Shown here piece by piece: positions 1 through 7,249 of a stretch of 17,592 bases of DNA. Position 1 is the stretch's first letter. Each line of letters opens with the position of its first letter. Both the position numbers and the translations under genes were made by a program. The notes beneath the pieces were generated by a model. It had not been told where the DNA came from, ran no database searches, and worked only from the letters and a program-made list of their open reading frames with translations. The DNA is taken from the NCBI GenBank assembly GCA_003696705.1, contig RFGD01000480.1:1-17592 (forward strand). Direction: 5' to 3'. This DNA comes from Alphaproteobacteria bacterium (GTDB lineage: Bacteria > Pseudomonadota > Alphaproteobacteria > Rhodobacterales > Rhodobacteraceae).

Positions 1-1
1 C

Positions 2-115
2 AGCAAGCTGCAACAGACCGAGGCAGAGCTGCGCGCCGCCATGGACGGGCTTCGGGATGCGCGCGCCGAGGTTGCGGCGCTTCAGGCGCATCTCGATTCT
101 CTCGAGAACCGCTGA
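2..115 (+). CDS. C-terminal fragment of a coiled-coil protein (partial)
   Basis: The last 37 codons of a gene that enters from the left edge, ending with TGA at 113-115. The visible residues are rich in Glu, Ala, Leu, Arg and Gln, with leucines or other aliphatics spaced as in heptads (KLQQTEAEL, DARAEVAALQ, HLDSLEN), which suggests a helical coiled coil. No catalytic motif is visible and the family cannot be named from this piece. It converges on moaE, whose stop lies 46 bases away. No clear terminator hairpin is seen between them. The frame is supported by uninterrupted reading and GC-rich third positions. Confidence 0.55.
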   Translation, partial: SKLQQTEAELRAAMDGLRDARAEVAALQAHLDSLENR

Positions 116-161
116 CCTAACCACCCCCACCGGACCCCGAAGCCGCGACGAACGCCAGGCC

Positions 162-605
162 CTACCAGCGGTCGAGCGCGGCCTCGTCCTCGTCCTTGGC
201 GGCAACCCAGCTTTCCCCGTCGGCACTTCGTTCCTTCTTCCAGAACGGCGCGCGCGACTTCAGGTAGTCCATGAGATATTCGGCCGCCGCAAAGGCATCG
301 GCCCGATGGGGGGCGGCCGTGGCCACCATCATGATGCGATCGCCCGGCTTCATGGCGCCGTATCGGTGGATGACTAGGCAGTCTGCCAGCGACCAGCGCC
401 GCACCGCTTCCTCGACGATCTTTCCGATGGCCCGTTCCGTCATGCCCGGGTAGTGCTCGATCAGCATCTCGGCCAGCGCCCCGCCGTCATCGCGAACGAC
501 GCCGTTGAACGTGACCACGGCGCCGACATCCGTGCGGCCGGCGGCGAAGGCGTCAAGCTCGGCCCCGGCATCGAAGGGCGCCTCTTGAACCCTGATCGTC
601 GCCAT
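162..605 (-). CDS. moaE: molybdopterin synthase catalytic subunit MoaE
   Basis: 147-residue large subunit of molybdopterin synthase. It transfers sulfur from the MoaD thiocarboxylate to precursor Z (cyclic pyranopterin phosphate), giving molybdopterin in the cytoplasm. Family signatures are visible: EHYPGM at 50-55, HRYGAMKPGD at 80-89, and the C-terminal block RADAFAAAEYLMDYLKSRAP followed by FWKKE. K116 and K123 have the same spacing as the catalytic lysines of E. coli MoaE (K119, K126). The length is normal. The ATG at 605 lies 6 bases after the moaD stop, so the two subunits are probably translated together from the uvrC-pgsA-moaD-moaE transcript. Confidence 0.96.
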   Translation of the reverse strand: MATIRVQEAPFDAGAELDAFAAGRTDVGAVVTFNGVVRDDGGALAEMLIEHYPGMTERAIGKIVEEAVRRWSLADCLVIHRYGAMKPGDRIMMVATAAPHRADAFAAAEYLMDYLKSRAPFWKKERSADGESWVAAKDEDEAALDRW

Positions 606-611
606 CGCCCC

Positions 612-863
612 TCAGCCCCCTGTCATCGGCGGGAAGAAGGCGACCTCGCGCACCCCGGTCAGGGGCGCATCGAAATCCGACAGTTCCTGGTCCAGGGCCA
701 CACGCAGCGCGTTCAGATCGGCAAAGGCCGCTTCATAGCGCGGTTCGCGCCCGCGCAGTTCCTCGACCAGCTCGGCCACCGTGGCGGCGGACGTTTCGAC
801 ACGTTCGCGCGGCTGGCCGATACGCTCTCGGACCCATGCGAAATAGAGGACGTCTATCGTCAT
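612..863 (-). CDS. moaD: molybdopterin synthase sulfur-carrier subunit MoaD
   Basis: 83-residue ubiquitin-like sulfur carrier. The protein ends in Gly-Gly (FFPPMTGG), the tail that MoeB adenylates and that is then thiocarboxylated to donate sulfur in molybdopterin synthesis. The start MTIDVLYFAWVRERIG matches the first beta strand and helix of the family. Its ATG overlaps the pgsA stop by four bases (860-863), and moaE follows directly, which fits translational coupling. The intact Gly-Gly and normal length suggest a working protein. Confidence 0.95.
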   Translation of the reverse strand: MTIDVLYFAWVRERIGQPRERVETSAATVAELVEELRGREPRYEAAFADLNALRVALDQELSDFDAPLTGVREVAFFPPMTGG

Positions 864-1537
864 TTCGCCTCCCCGGCGTCGTCCTTCAGATGCGGCAACG
901 CCTTGATGAAATAGTCAAGCCCCGTGATCAGCGTCAGGATCGCCGCGACCCAGAGCGCCCCGATGCCCGCCAGCCCCGCGGCCCAGCCGCCTTCCGCCAC
1001 CAGCCACAGCGTGTTCCAGTCACGCGGTCCCGAGGCCAGCGCCGCGTCATAGGCTTCCGGGGACATCTGTCGATAGAGATCAAGGTGCACGTTCTCGAGC
1101 CCCGTGCCCAGAAAAAGAACGGCCAGCGCGACCATCTGCACCGTCGTCTTCCACTTTGCGAGCCGCGTGACGCTGAGCGTTCCGGCCGCGCTGCCGATGA
1201 ATTCACGCAGACCCGACACGAAAACCTCTCGAAAGAGGATGATGGTCGCCGGCAGCACAAGCCAGGGTGTCAGCCCGGAATAGCCGACGATGACCAGAAG
1301 GGCGATGGCGACCATGGCCTTGTCGGCGATCGGATCCAGCATGGCGCCGAAGCGCGACTCCTGCCCCCACAGGCGCGCAAGATATCCGTCATACCAGTCG
1401 GTGATCGACGCGGCGATGAACAGGCCCAGCGCGAACCAGTCCGCCCAGGGCCGGTGGAAATAGAGAAACATCACCGCAATGCCCGGCGCCGCAAGAAGCC
1501 GAAGGACCGTGAGGATATTCGGAATATTCATTGCCAT
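860..1537 (-). CDS. pgsA: CDP-diacylglycerol-glycerol-3-phosphate 3-phosphatidyltransferase
   Basis: Integral inner-membrane enzyme that makes phosphatidylglycerol phosphate from CDP-diacylglycerol and glycerol 3-phosphate, the committed step to phosphatidylglycerol. The full CDP-alcohol phosphatidyltransferase signature is present, D-x2-DG-x2-AR-x8-G-x3-D-x3-D, within DWYDGYLAR and GAMLDPIAD. FREVFVSGLREF and LAKWKTTVQM are typical of PgsA rather than CDP-alcohol enzymes in general. Several hydrophobic segments alternate with short loops. The start is uncertain: a GTG at 1558 overlaps the uvrC stop by four bases, and ATGs lie at 1537 and 1531. I chose 1537 because the family alignment begins near NIPNILTVLR. 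The uvrC-pgsA neighbourhood is common in proteobacteria. Confidence 0.94.
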   Translation of the reverse strand: MAMNIPNILTVLRLLAAPGIAVMFLYFHRPWADWFALGLFIAASITDWYDGYLARLWGQESRFGAMLDPIADKAMVAIALLVIVGYSGLTPWLVLPATIILFREVFVSGLREFIGSAAGTLSVTRLAKWKTTVQMVALAVLFLGTGLENVHLDLYRQMSPEAYDAALASGPRDWNTLWLVAEGGWAAGLAGIGALWVAAILTLITGLDYFIKALPHLKDDAGEAK

Positions 1538-1554
1538 GACGCATCTGTAGCGTG

Positions 1555-3477
1555 TCACCCACGCGCATGGAAGAAGGCATGAATGCGCTCTGCCATCGCC
1601 TCGGAAATCCCCTCCACGGCCTTCAGATCCTCGATCCCGGCGCGCGACACGGCCTTGGCCGAGCCGAAATGCTGAAGGAGCGCGCGTTTGCGTGCCGCCC
1701 CGACGCCCGGGATCTCGTCAAGGGGCGTCGCACCCATCGCCTTCGCGCGCTTCTTGCGATGCGCGCCGATGGCAAAGCGGTGGGCCTCGTCCCGAAGCCG
1801 CTGCACGAAATACAGGACGGGGTCGTTTCGCCCAAGCGCGAACGGCGGCCTGCCGGGCCGGTGGAACACCTCCTTCCCGGCGTCGCGGTCAACCCCTTTC
1901 GCCACGCCGATCACCGGAACGTCGTTCACGCCCAATTCGGCAAGCGTCTCGACCACCGCCGCAACCTGCCCCGCGCCGCCATCGATCAGAAGAAGATCGG
2001 GCCGGCGCGCCGCGCCCTCGGCCTTGGCGTCCTTCGCAAGCCGTCGGAACCGCCGGCAAAGCACCTCGCGCATCATCCCGAAATCGTCCCCGGGGGTCAG
2101 GCCCTCGCTCTTGATGTTGAACTTGCGATACTCGGATTTCTCGAACCCTTCGGGCCCGGCGACGATCATGGCACCGACGGCATGGGCACCCTGAATGTGG
2201 CTGTTGTCATAGACCTCTATACGGCGCGGCGGCGCCTCGAGTTCGAAGGCCTTCGCAAGCCCTTCCAGAAGTCGGGCCTGGCTTGCGCTCTCGGCCATCT
2301 TCCGGTGCAACGCCTCCTTCGCGTTGCGCTCGGCGCTGGCGACCAGCGCCGCCTTTTCGCCCCGCACGGGCACGGCGATGTCCACGCGCCGACCGGCGCG
2401 CGCCGTCAGAAGCCCCGAGAGCAGTTCGGGGTCCTCGACCGGCCGGTTGAGAAGCACAAGCCGCGGCGGCTCGCGCTGATCGTAGAACTGCGCGATGAAT
2501 GCCTGCAGGATCTCGCCTTCCTCGGCGCCGGCTCCGGTGGCCGGATAGTAGTCGCGGTTGCCCCAGTTCTGGTGGCCGCGGATGAAGAACACCTGCACGC
2601 AGGCCTGCCCGCCTTCGGCGTGAACGGCGATCACATCGGCTTCGGCGGTCGAGCGCGGGTTGATGCCCTGCGTGGCCTGAACCTGCGTCAGGGCCCGGAT
2701 ACGGTCCCGGAGCGCCGCCGCCTTCTCGAACTCGAGCTTCGCCGAAGCCTCTTCCATTTCGCGGGCGAGGCGTTCCTGTATCCGTGTCGTCTTTCCTTGA
2801 AGGAAGCGTTCTGCATCGGCCACGAGACGCGCATAGCTTTCCTCGTCGACAAGCCCGACGCAGGGCGCCGAACAGCGCTTGATCTGATAGAGGAGGCACG
2901 GCCGCGTGCGGCTTTCGAAGGTCGCGTCCGAACAATCGCGCAGAAGGAATATCCGCTGAAGCTGATTGAGCGTGTTGTTCACCGCTCCGGCACTTGCGAA
3001 GGGGCCGTAATACGTGCCCTCCTCGGTGCGCCGGCCGCGATGCTTCTTGATCTGGGGAAAGCGGTGCGACTTCGCGACAAGGATGTTCGGGAAGCTCTTG
3101 TCGTCGCGCAGAAGGACGTTGTAGCGCGGCTTCAGCTCCTTGATGAGGTTCTGCTCCAGAAGCAGGGCCTCCGTCTCGCTCTCGGTCGTGAGGACCTTGA
3201 CGTCGGCGGTCTGGGCGATCATCCGCGCGATCCGCGCCGAATGGCCGTGCGGCTTGGCATAGGCGGCCACCCGGCGGCGCAGGTTGCGCGCCTTGCCGAC
3301 GTAAAGGACGACCCCGCGCTCATCCAGCATGCGATAGACGCCGGGCGAGCCGTCGAGCTGCCGCACGACCTCGGCAATCAGGGCGTGGCCCCTCTGACGG
3401 GGCGCCGGCCCTGCCGGCTCGCCGCCCGAGGTGGCGGGCCCATTCGCGTGCTCTTGATTCGGTCCTTCGGCTGCCAT
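1555..3477 (-). CDS. uvrC: excinuclease ABC subunit C
   Basis: 640-residue UvrC, which makes both incisions around a lesion held by UvrB in nucleotide excision repair. The N-terminal GIY-YIG nuclease is seen as GVY (46-48) and YVG (59-61), with E108 in LLLEQN. Four cysteines C182, C194, C202 and C206 have the spacing of the 4Fe-4S ligands reported for E. coli UvrC. A UVR segment around EEASAKLEFEKAAALRDRI follows. The RNase H-like second nuclease shows YDNSHIQG, LLLIDGGAGQV and DEAHRFAI, and tandem helix-hairpin-helix motifs (IPGVGAARKRALL, VEGISEAMAERI) end the protein. The ATG at 3477 gives a low-complexity N-terminal extension of about 30 residues over E. coli. No strong Shine-Dalgarno is visible. 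Confidence 0.97.
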   Translation of the reverse strand: MAAEGPNQEHANGPATSGGEPAGPAPRQRGHALIAEVVRQLDGSPGVYRMLDERGVVLYVGKARNLRRRVAAYAKPHGHSARIARMIAQTADVKVLTTESETEALLLEQNLIKELKPRYNVLLRDDKSFPNILVAKSHRFPQIKKHRGRRTEEGTYYGPFASAGAVNNTLNQLQRIFLLRDCSDATFESRTRPCLLYQIKRCSAPCVGLVDEESYARLVADAERFLQGKTTRIQERLAREMEEASAKLEFEKAAALRDRIRALTQVQATQGINPRSTAEADVIAVHAEGGQACVQVFFIRGHQNWGNRDYYPATGAGAEEGEILQAFIAQFYDQREPPRLVLLNRPVEDPELLSGLLTARAGRRVDIAVPVRGEKAALVASAERNAKEALHRKMAESASQARLLEGLAKAFELEAPPRRIEVYDNSHIQGAHAVGAMIVAGPEGFEKSEYRKFNIKSEGLTPGDDFGMMREVLCRRFRRLAKDAKAEGAARRPDLLLIDGGAGQVAAVVETLAELGVNDVPVIGVAKGVDRDAGKEVFHRPGRPPFALGRNDPVLYFVQRLRDEAHRFAIGAHRKKRAKAMGATPLDEIPGVGAARKRALLQHFGSAKAVSRAGIEDLKAVEGISEAMAERIHAFFHARG

Positions 3478-3501
3478 GTCAGCACGTCGCTTTCAAGCGT
3501 G

Positions 3502-3531
3502 AAGCTTTCCACGGTTTCTGTGGATAAGCTT
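3502..3531 (-). promoter_or_regulatory. stem-loop in the uvrC leader
   Basis: AAGCTTTCCAC at 3502-3512 pairs with GTGGATAAGCTT at 3520-3531, giving 11 pairs with one bulged base and a 7-base loop. It sits about 24 bases before the uvrC ATG, so it could form in the uvrC mRNA leader. No run of T follows on the minus strand, so it does not look like a terminator. The right arm contains the DnaA-box match. The pairing is seen directly; a role in uvrC expression is inference. Confidence 0.4.
3519..3527 (-). promoter_or_regulatory. DnaA box (TTATCCACA) upstream of uvrC
   Basis: An exact match to the 9-base DnaA box consensus on the minus strand, 42 bases before the uvrC ATG and inside the stem-loop. 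Such an AT-rich 9-mer should be rare in this GC-rich sequence. It could allow DnaA-dependent control of the repair operon or simply bind DnaA. A single box with no AT-rich unwinding element or box cluster does not suggest an origin. Confidence 0.4.
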
Positions 3532-3586
3532 GTGAAGATTCCGCGGCGATCGAGAAAAACGCCTTTTCTGCAACGGCTTTCCTTGA

Positions 3587-3607
3587 GTTGCCTAATTTTT
3601 GGGCAAC
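3587..3607. repeat. inverted repeat in the uvrC upstream region
   Basis: GTTGCC (3587-3592) and GGCAAC (3602-3607) form a 6-base inverted repeat around a 9-base AT-rich centre. It lies about 110 bases upstream of uvrC in the AT-rich part of the intergenic region, where a promoter would be expected. It could be an operator. No convincing -35/-10 pair could be assigned. Confidence 0.3.
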
Positions 3608-3660
3608 ATTGCAACCCGTTGATTTTCTGGCATTTTTTTCTTTGCGCGCGTTAAGTGCCT

Positions 3661-3677
3661 GAATCTTGGAAAGAATC
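3661..3677. promoter_or_regulatory. pair of GANTC (CcrM-type) sites
   Basis: Two GAATC sites lie 12 bases apart (3661-3665 and 3673-3677). A GATTC at 3537-3541 lies in the same intergenic region and another at 3456-3460 in the start of uvrC. GANTC is methylated by CcrM in many Alphaproteobacteria and is enriched at some cell-cycle-regulated promoters. The sites are seen; methylation and effect are inference. Confidence 0.3.
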
Positions 3678-3750
3678 ATCACACGAGTTTTACAAGGGCG
3701 CGGAGGGTGGACAAGTCAAGGGCAGGATCGCCTGAATTCGCCCAAATCGC

Positions 3751-4536
3751 CTACTCGATGCCCAGGACATCCGGTGTCTGCCAGGCAAGATGCTGACCAC
3801 CGTCGACGCAGATGAGCTGACCCGTGACCGAGCGCGATTCCACGAGAAACCGAAGGGCGCGCACGATGTCGTCCGCGTCGGCGCCGCGCCGAAGGATCGT
3901 GGCCGCGCGCTGACGCGCGAAATGCTCTTCGGACTGCCTGTGGCCGCGCAGCGTCGGCCCCGGGCCGATGGCGTTGACCCGGATCGCCGGGGCCAGCGCC
4001 TGGGCGGACGTCCGCGTCAGCGCCCAAAGCCCCATCTTGGCGATGGTATAGGACATGAATTCGGGCGTGAGCTTGCGCACGCGCTGATCCACCATGTTGA
4101 CGATCAGCGCCTGCGCCACGGGTTCGGCGCCTTCGTCCTGGACGGGCGGCGGCGCCTGACGGGCGAAGGCCTGCGACAGCACGAAAGGCGCGCGCAGGTT
4201 CGATTCCATATGCCGGTCCCAGCTTTCGCGGGTTGCCGTCTCGATGTTGTCGTACTCGAAGATCGAGGCGTTGTTCACAAGGACGTTGAGCGGCATGCCG
4301 AGCGCCTCGGCCGCAGCGGGGACGAGCCCCTGCGTCTCGGCCTCGGACAGAAGATCGGCCCGGACCGCGGCGGCGTTGACGCCCGCCTCACGGAGGGCCG
4401 CGACCGTCCCTTGGGCCCCATCGGCCGACGAGGCGTAGTGCACCGCCACCGAGAAGCCGAGACGGCCGAGTTCGAGCGCCATCGCCCGCCCCAGTCGGTG
4501 GGCGGCGCCGGTCACCAGAGCACCCATCCTTTGCAT
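3751..4536 (-). CDS. folM: pteridine-reductase-like SDR, probable dihydromonapterin reductase (FolM type)
   Basis: 261-residue short-chain dehydrogenase/reductase with a Rossmann start. The cofactor motif is TGAAHRLG (9-16), the TGxxxRxG form found in pteridine reductase PTR1 and FolM rather than the usual TGxxxGxG. NNAS is at 88-91. The active-site strand reads IVNMVD, placing D150 where classical SDRs have serine, again as in PTR1/FolM, and the YxxxK pair is Y163 and K167. RVNAIGPGP and the C-terminal VDGGQHL are also typical. By family knowledge such enzymes use NADPH to reduce dihydromonapterin or dihydrofolate. It starts 4 bases after the antiporter stop, so it is probably the last gene of that operon. 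The substrate is inferred. Confidence 0.72.
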   Translation of the reverse strand: MQRMGALVTGAAHRLGRAMALELGRLGFSVAVHYASSADGAQGTVAALREAGVNAAAVRADLLSEAETQGLVPAAAEALGMPLNVLVNNASIFEYDNIETATRESWDRHMESNLRAPFVLSQAFARQAPPPVQDEGAEPVAQALIVNMVDQRVRKLTPEFMSYTIAKMGLWALTRTSAQALAPAIRVNAIGPGPTLRGHRQSEEHFARQRAATILRRGADADDIVRALRFLVESRSVTGQLICVDGGQHLAWQTPDVLGIE

Positions 4537-4540
4537 CGCG

Positions 4541-5494
4541 CTAACCCACCACGACGAACGTCAGATACGAGGCGTAGAGCCCGATGAACGCGAGCCCCCA
4601 ACGCCGGGAGATATCAAGCCCGAGGTAAACAAAAGGGAAAAGCAGGACCGACGCGCCGAGCATCACCCACAGATCGAAGCGCATGATCTCGGCCGTCACC
4701 GCGACGGGATGGACGACCGCCGTCGTCCCGATGATGGCCAGAAGGTTGAACATGTTCGACCCGATGACGTTGCCCAGGGCGACCTCGGCGTGCTGACGCA
4801 CGGCCGCCATGACGGTCGTCGCAAGCTCGGGCAACGATGTGCCGATGGCGACGAGCGTCAGGCCGATCACCGCCTCGGACACACCGAAATCGTGCGCGAT
4901 CAGGACGGCGCTGTCGACCAGGAGATCGGCCCCGAAGGGAAGTCCGACCAGCCCGACGAGGAGATACAGGATCACCTGCCACACGGGAATGCCAAGATCC
5001 GCGCCCTCGAGCGCTTCGAGGTCCGGCTCGCACCCGGGGCGGCGGGCCCGGCGGACGGCCAGATAGGTATCGCCCAGGATGAGGGCGAGGAGGGCCAGAA
5101 GCCCCATCCCCTTCCAGAGCCCGATCGGCCCCGTCAGGGCAAGCCCGGCGAACATGACCGATGCGAGCATCATCGTGACATAGGACTTTCGGGCGTCGCA
5201 CGCAGTCGAGCGGATCGACGACACCAGTGCCGGCACGCCAAGGACCAGAAGGACGTTGGCGATGTTCGAGCCCACGACGTTGCCGACCGCGATGCCCGGC
5301 ACCCCCTCCAGCACCGACTTCAGGGAAACCAGAAGCTCGGGCGCCGAAGTGCCGAAAGCCACGATGGTCAGGCTGACGAGAAGCTTCGGCACGCCGAGGC
5401 GCAGGCTGAGGTTCACCGCACCGCGCACGAGCGAATCACCGGACAGAAGCAGGATGGCAAGCCCAAGGCCCGCCATGAGAAACTCGGTTGCCAT
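4541..5494 (-). CDS. calcium/sodium antiporter of the CaCA family (YrbG-like)
   Basis: 317-residue inner-membrane cation/Ca2+ exchanger. Two homologous alpha repeats are clear: FGTSAPELLVSLKS with GNVVGSNIANVL (48-82), and IGTSLPELATTVMA with GNVIGSNMFNLL (218-252). The paired GTS-PEL and GN-GSN-N motifs form the ion-binding centre in this family. About ten hydrophobic segments are seen, with a polar Arg/Glu-rich loop between the halves near 145-168. The frame is open upstream to 5656, but homology begins at the ATG at 5494, which sits 4 bases after the zinc-ribbon gene stop. Length and internal duplication are normal. Ion choice cannot be read directly. Confidence 0.9.
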   Translation of the reverse strand: MATEFLMAGLGLAILLLSGDSLVRGAVNLSLRLGVPKLLVSLTIVAFGTSAPELLVSLKSVLEGVPGIAVGNVVGSNIANVLLVLGVPALVSSIRSTACDARKSYVTMMLASVMFAGLALTGPIGLWKGMGLLALLALILGDTYLAVRRARRPGCEPDLEALEGADLGIPVWQVILYLLVGLVGLPFGADLLVDSAVLIAHDFGVSEAVIGLTLVAIGTSLPELATTVMAAVRQHAEVALGNVIGSNMFNLLAIIGTTAVVHPVAVTAEIMRFDLWVMLGASVLLFPFVYLGLDISRRWGLAFIGLYASYLTFVVVG

Positions 5495-5498
5495 GCCC

Positions 5499-5684
5499 CT
5501 ATCCCTTGCCCTTGTGGCCGCAGGCGCACCGCCCATCGCCGATGAGATAGGCACCGCATTCGGGGCACTTGCGCGCGTCGCGCATGCGTTTCGCGCTTCG
5601 CGCCCCGCCCGGCCAACGCAGCCGGCCGAACATCGCCAGAACGACCATGCCGACAAGAAACAGCGAGACGATCTTGATGATCAT
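5499..5684 (-). CDS. small membrane protein with a C-terminal zinc ribbon
   Basis: 61-residue protein with one N-terminal hydrophobic helix (residues 1-20, MIIKIVSLFLVGMVVLAMFG), a basic linker, and a Cys cluster C40-x2-C43-x9-C53-x-C55 in CPECGAYL and CACGHKG, which looks like a zinc ribbon. No family is recognised and no function is proposed. It lies between the peptidase and antiporter genes. The ATG at 5684 follows the peptidase stop by two bases, and the gene's stop is 4 bases before the antiporter ATG. A GTG at 5699 would add five residues and overlap the peptidase gene. Operon position and clean Cys spacing argue that it is a real gene. Confidence 0.75.
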   Translation of the reverse strand: MIIKIVSLFLVGMVVLAMFGRLRWPGGARSAKRMRDARKCPECGAYLIGDGRCACGHKGKG

Positions 5685-5686
5685 TC

Positions 5687-6484
5687 CTAGTGCCCCCACC
5701 GCGCCCGGTGGGCGCGTTCCTCAAGCTCGGACCATGCCCCGGCGGCCACGCGGCTGCCAAGGCGGCGCAGGAACGGCCGGCGCGGCGCGAACTCTCGGAA
5801 TCGCACGCGGTCCCCGTAAAGCGACTTCATCTTCGGAACGAGATGGCCGATTCCGTCCGCCAGCCCGAGCGAAACGGCCTTCTGTCCCAGCCACACGTCG
5901 CCGCTGAAAAGCGTCTCGTCATCGGCCAGGCGCGCGCCCCGCCGTGTCCTCACGTGCTCGATGAAAAGGGCGTGCAGATCGCGCTGAAGCCCGGAAAGCC
6001 GCGTTTCGTCATCCGGCTTCACGGGCAGGAAGGGGTCCATGAAGGACTTCCTTTCGCCGGCCGTGTAGAGCCGGCGCTCGATGCCGTGTCGCTCGATGAA
6101 TTCGTGAAGCCCGAAGGCCGAATAGATGACACCGATCGAGCCGACGATCGACGCCGGGTCGACCCAGATCTGGTCCGCGGCCGCCGCAATCCAGTAGCCG
6201 CCCGACGCCGCCACGTCCTCGACAAAGGCGTGCACCGGCACGTCGCGTTCCTCGGCCAGTCGCCGGACACGCGCGGCGACCAGCGCCGACTGCACCGGCG
6301 AGCCACCCGGCGAGTTGACGACCAGCGCCACGGCGGCCAGGCGCCGGCGGCGGAACGCCCGCTCCATGACCGGGGCCATGACCTGATCGTTGACCGACCC
6401 GCCCGCACCGGCCGCAATGACGCCGGACAGGCGAATGACGGAAACCGTCGGGCCCAGGAGCGGAAACTTCGGAACGCTTGCCAT
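5687..6484 (-). CDS. S49 family serine peptidase (SppA/SohB-like)
   Basis: 265-residue member of peptidase family S49, whose members cut signal peptides or membrane proteins using a Ser-Lys dyad. NSPGGSPVQSALVAARVR (57-74) is the conserved strand and turn. VAASGGYWIA holds the probable nucleophile S94, and ERKSFMDPF holds the general base K146. GSIGVIYSAFG is a further family block. It is a single-domain short form without an obvious signal peptide or N-terminal membrane helix, so the location is uncertain. The ATG at 6484 was chosen because the family begins near PKFPLLGPTVSVIRLSG; upstream TTG codons extend the frame to 6520. It lies in the same leftward series as the PAP2 and zinc-ribbon genes. 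Confidence 0.9.
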   Translation of the reverse strand: MASVPKFPLLGPTVSVIRLSGVIAAGAGGSVNDQVMAPVMERAFRRRRLAAVALVVNSPGGSPVQSALVAARVRRLAEERDVPVHAFVEDVAASGGYWIAAAADQIWVDPASIVGSIGVIYSAFGLHEFIERHGIERRLYTAGERKSFMDPFLPVKPDDETRLSGLQRDLHALFIEHVRTRRGARLADDETLFSGDVWLGQKAVSLGLADGIGHLVPKMKSLYGDRVRFREFAPRRPFLRRLGSRVAAGAWSELEERAHRARWGH

Positions 6485-6550
6485 TCCCTGCGATGTAGAA
6501 CCGCCCCTGCCCGCAGACAAGGGACGGCGCGCGAATGGAGTGCCAGGCGG

Positions 6551-7249
6551 TCAGAGTGTTGCGCCCCTGCCCGATCTTGCAGGCGCCCGGAAAGCCGACA
6601 GGAACGCCGCCACCAGCCAGGTCAGCAGGATGCCGAAGACGACGTCCGACAGGAAATGGCGCCCCGTCACGATACGAAGGCCGGAGCCCAGCGCCACCAG
6701 CACGCCAAGCACGACCCGCAAGGCACGCCGCCCCTCGCGGCCGAGCCTCGGCGCCAGAAGCGCGTCAACCGAGAGCGCCAGCGCCATCACGGCCGATGCC
6801 TCGCCCGAGACGAAGGAACAGTTCCACTGGCACTGGTCGGCAATCTCGAAGGGCGGGGTGAACATCGCCTGCCCCCCGAAGGCCTCGACATCCGCGGGGC
6901 GCGCACGGCCCCAGAACGACTTCAGGATCCCGTTCACGAGAAGTCCCGTCGAGAGGGCATAGAGAAGGATCGTGTAGACCGCCCAGCCGCGGAGCTGGCG
7001 AACCGGCGCCGGCAGCACGAACGTCAGCGGCAGAAGAAGGACGGCAACCGCAACCAGAAGGACGGACGCGTTCCAGAAGAGGTTCCGGAGGACGTCGAGG
7101 AAATGGATGCGGGCAAGCCAGAACCCCTCGCCCGGGCGGAAGAAGAGGCCCGAAACCGCAATATCGAGCCCCGGAAAGGCCACGAACACCGCGTAGGCCA
7201 CCGCAATCGCGCAGCCAAGCCACGCTGCCGTTCGTCCTGGGTCCTTCAC
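6551..7249 (-). CDS. PAP2-family membrane phosphatase with an altered second motif
   Basis: 232-residue integral membrane phosphatase with about six hydrophobic segments. Motif 1 is KSFWGRARP (K110-x6-R117-P118) and motif 3 is R192-x5-H198-x3-D202 (RIVTGRHFLSD), so the nucleophilic His is kept. Motif 2, normally PSGH, reads VSGEAS (147-152), with Glu in place of the general-acid His, and the Ser before R192 is Leu. PAP2 enzymes dephosphorylate undecaprenyl pyrophosphate, phosphatidylglycerol phosphate or lipid A. The ATG overlaps the GT39 stop by four bases (7246-7249), tying it to the glycosyltransferase module, so a lipid-linked envelope substrate is likely. The exact substrate is unknown. 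Confidence 0.87.
   Translation of the reverse strand: MKDPGRTAAWLGCAIAVAYAVFVAFPGLDIAVSGLFFRPGEGFWLARIHFLDVLRNLFWNASVLLVAVAVLLLPLTFVLPAPVRQLRGWAVYTILLYALSTGLLVNGILKSFWGRARPADVEAFGGQAMFTPPFEIADQCQWNCSFVSGEASAVMALALSVDALLAPRLGREGRRALRVVLGVLVALGSGLRIVTGRHFLSDVVFGILLTWLVAAFLSAFRAPARSGRGATL

Noticed and set aside
1552..3654. A 700-codon open frame on the plus strand opposite uvrC
   Set aside because: It is the antisense shadow of uvrC in GC-rich DNA; the minus strand has all UvrC motifs and the plus-strand translation has no family features.
3478..3750. Alphaproteobacterial LexA box (GTTC-N7-GTTC) upstream of uvrC
   Set aside because: Neither GTTC nor GAAC was found in the intergenic region, so SOS control through that motif is not supported.
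3478..3750. Replication origin suggested by the DnaA box and AT-rich DNA
   Set aside because: Only one exact box, no cluster, and no dnaA, hemE, parAB or similar origin neighbours.
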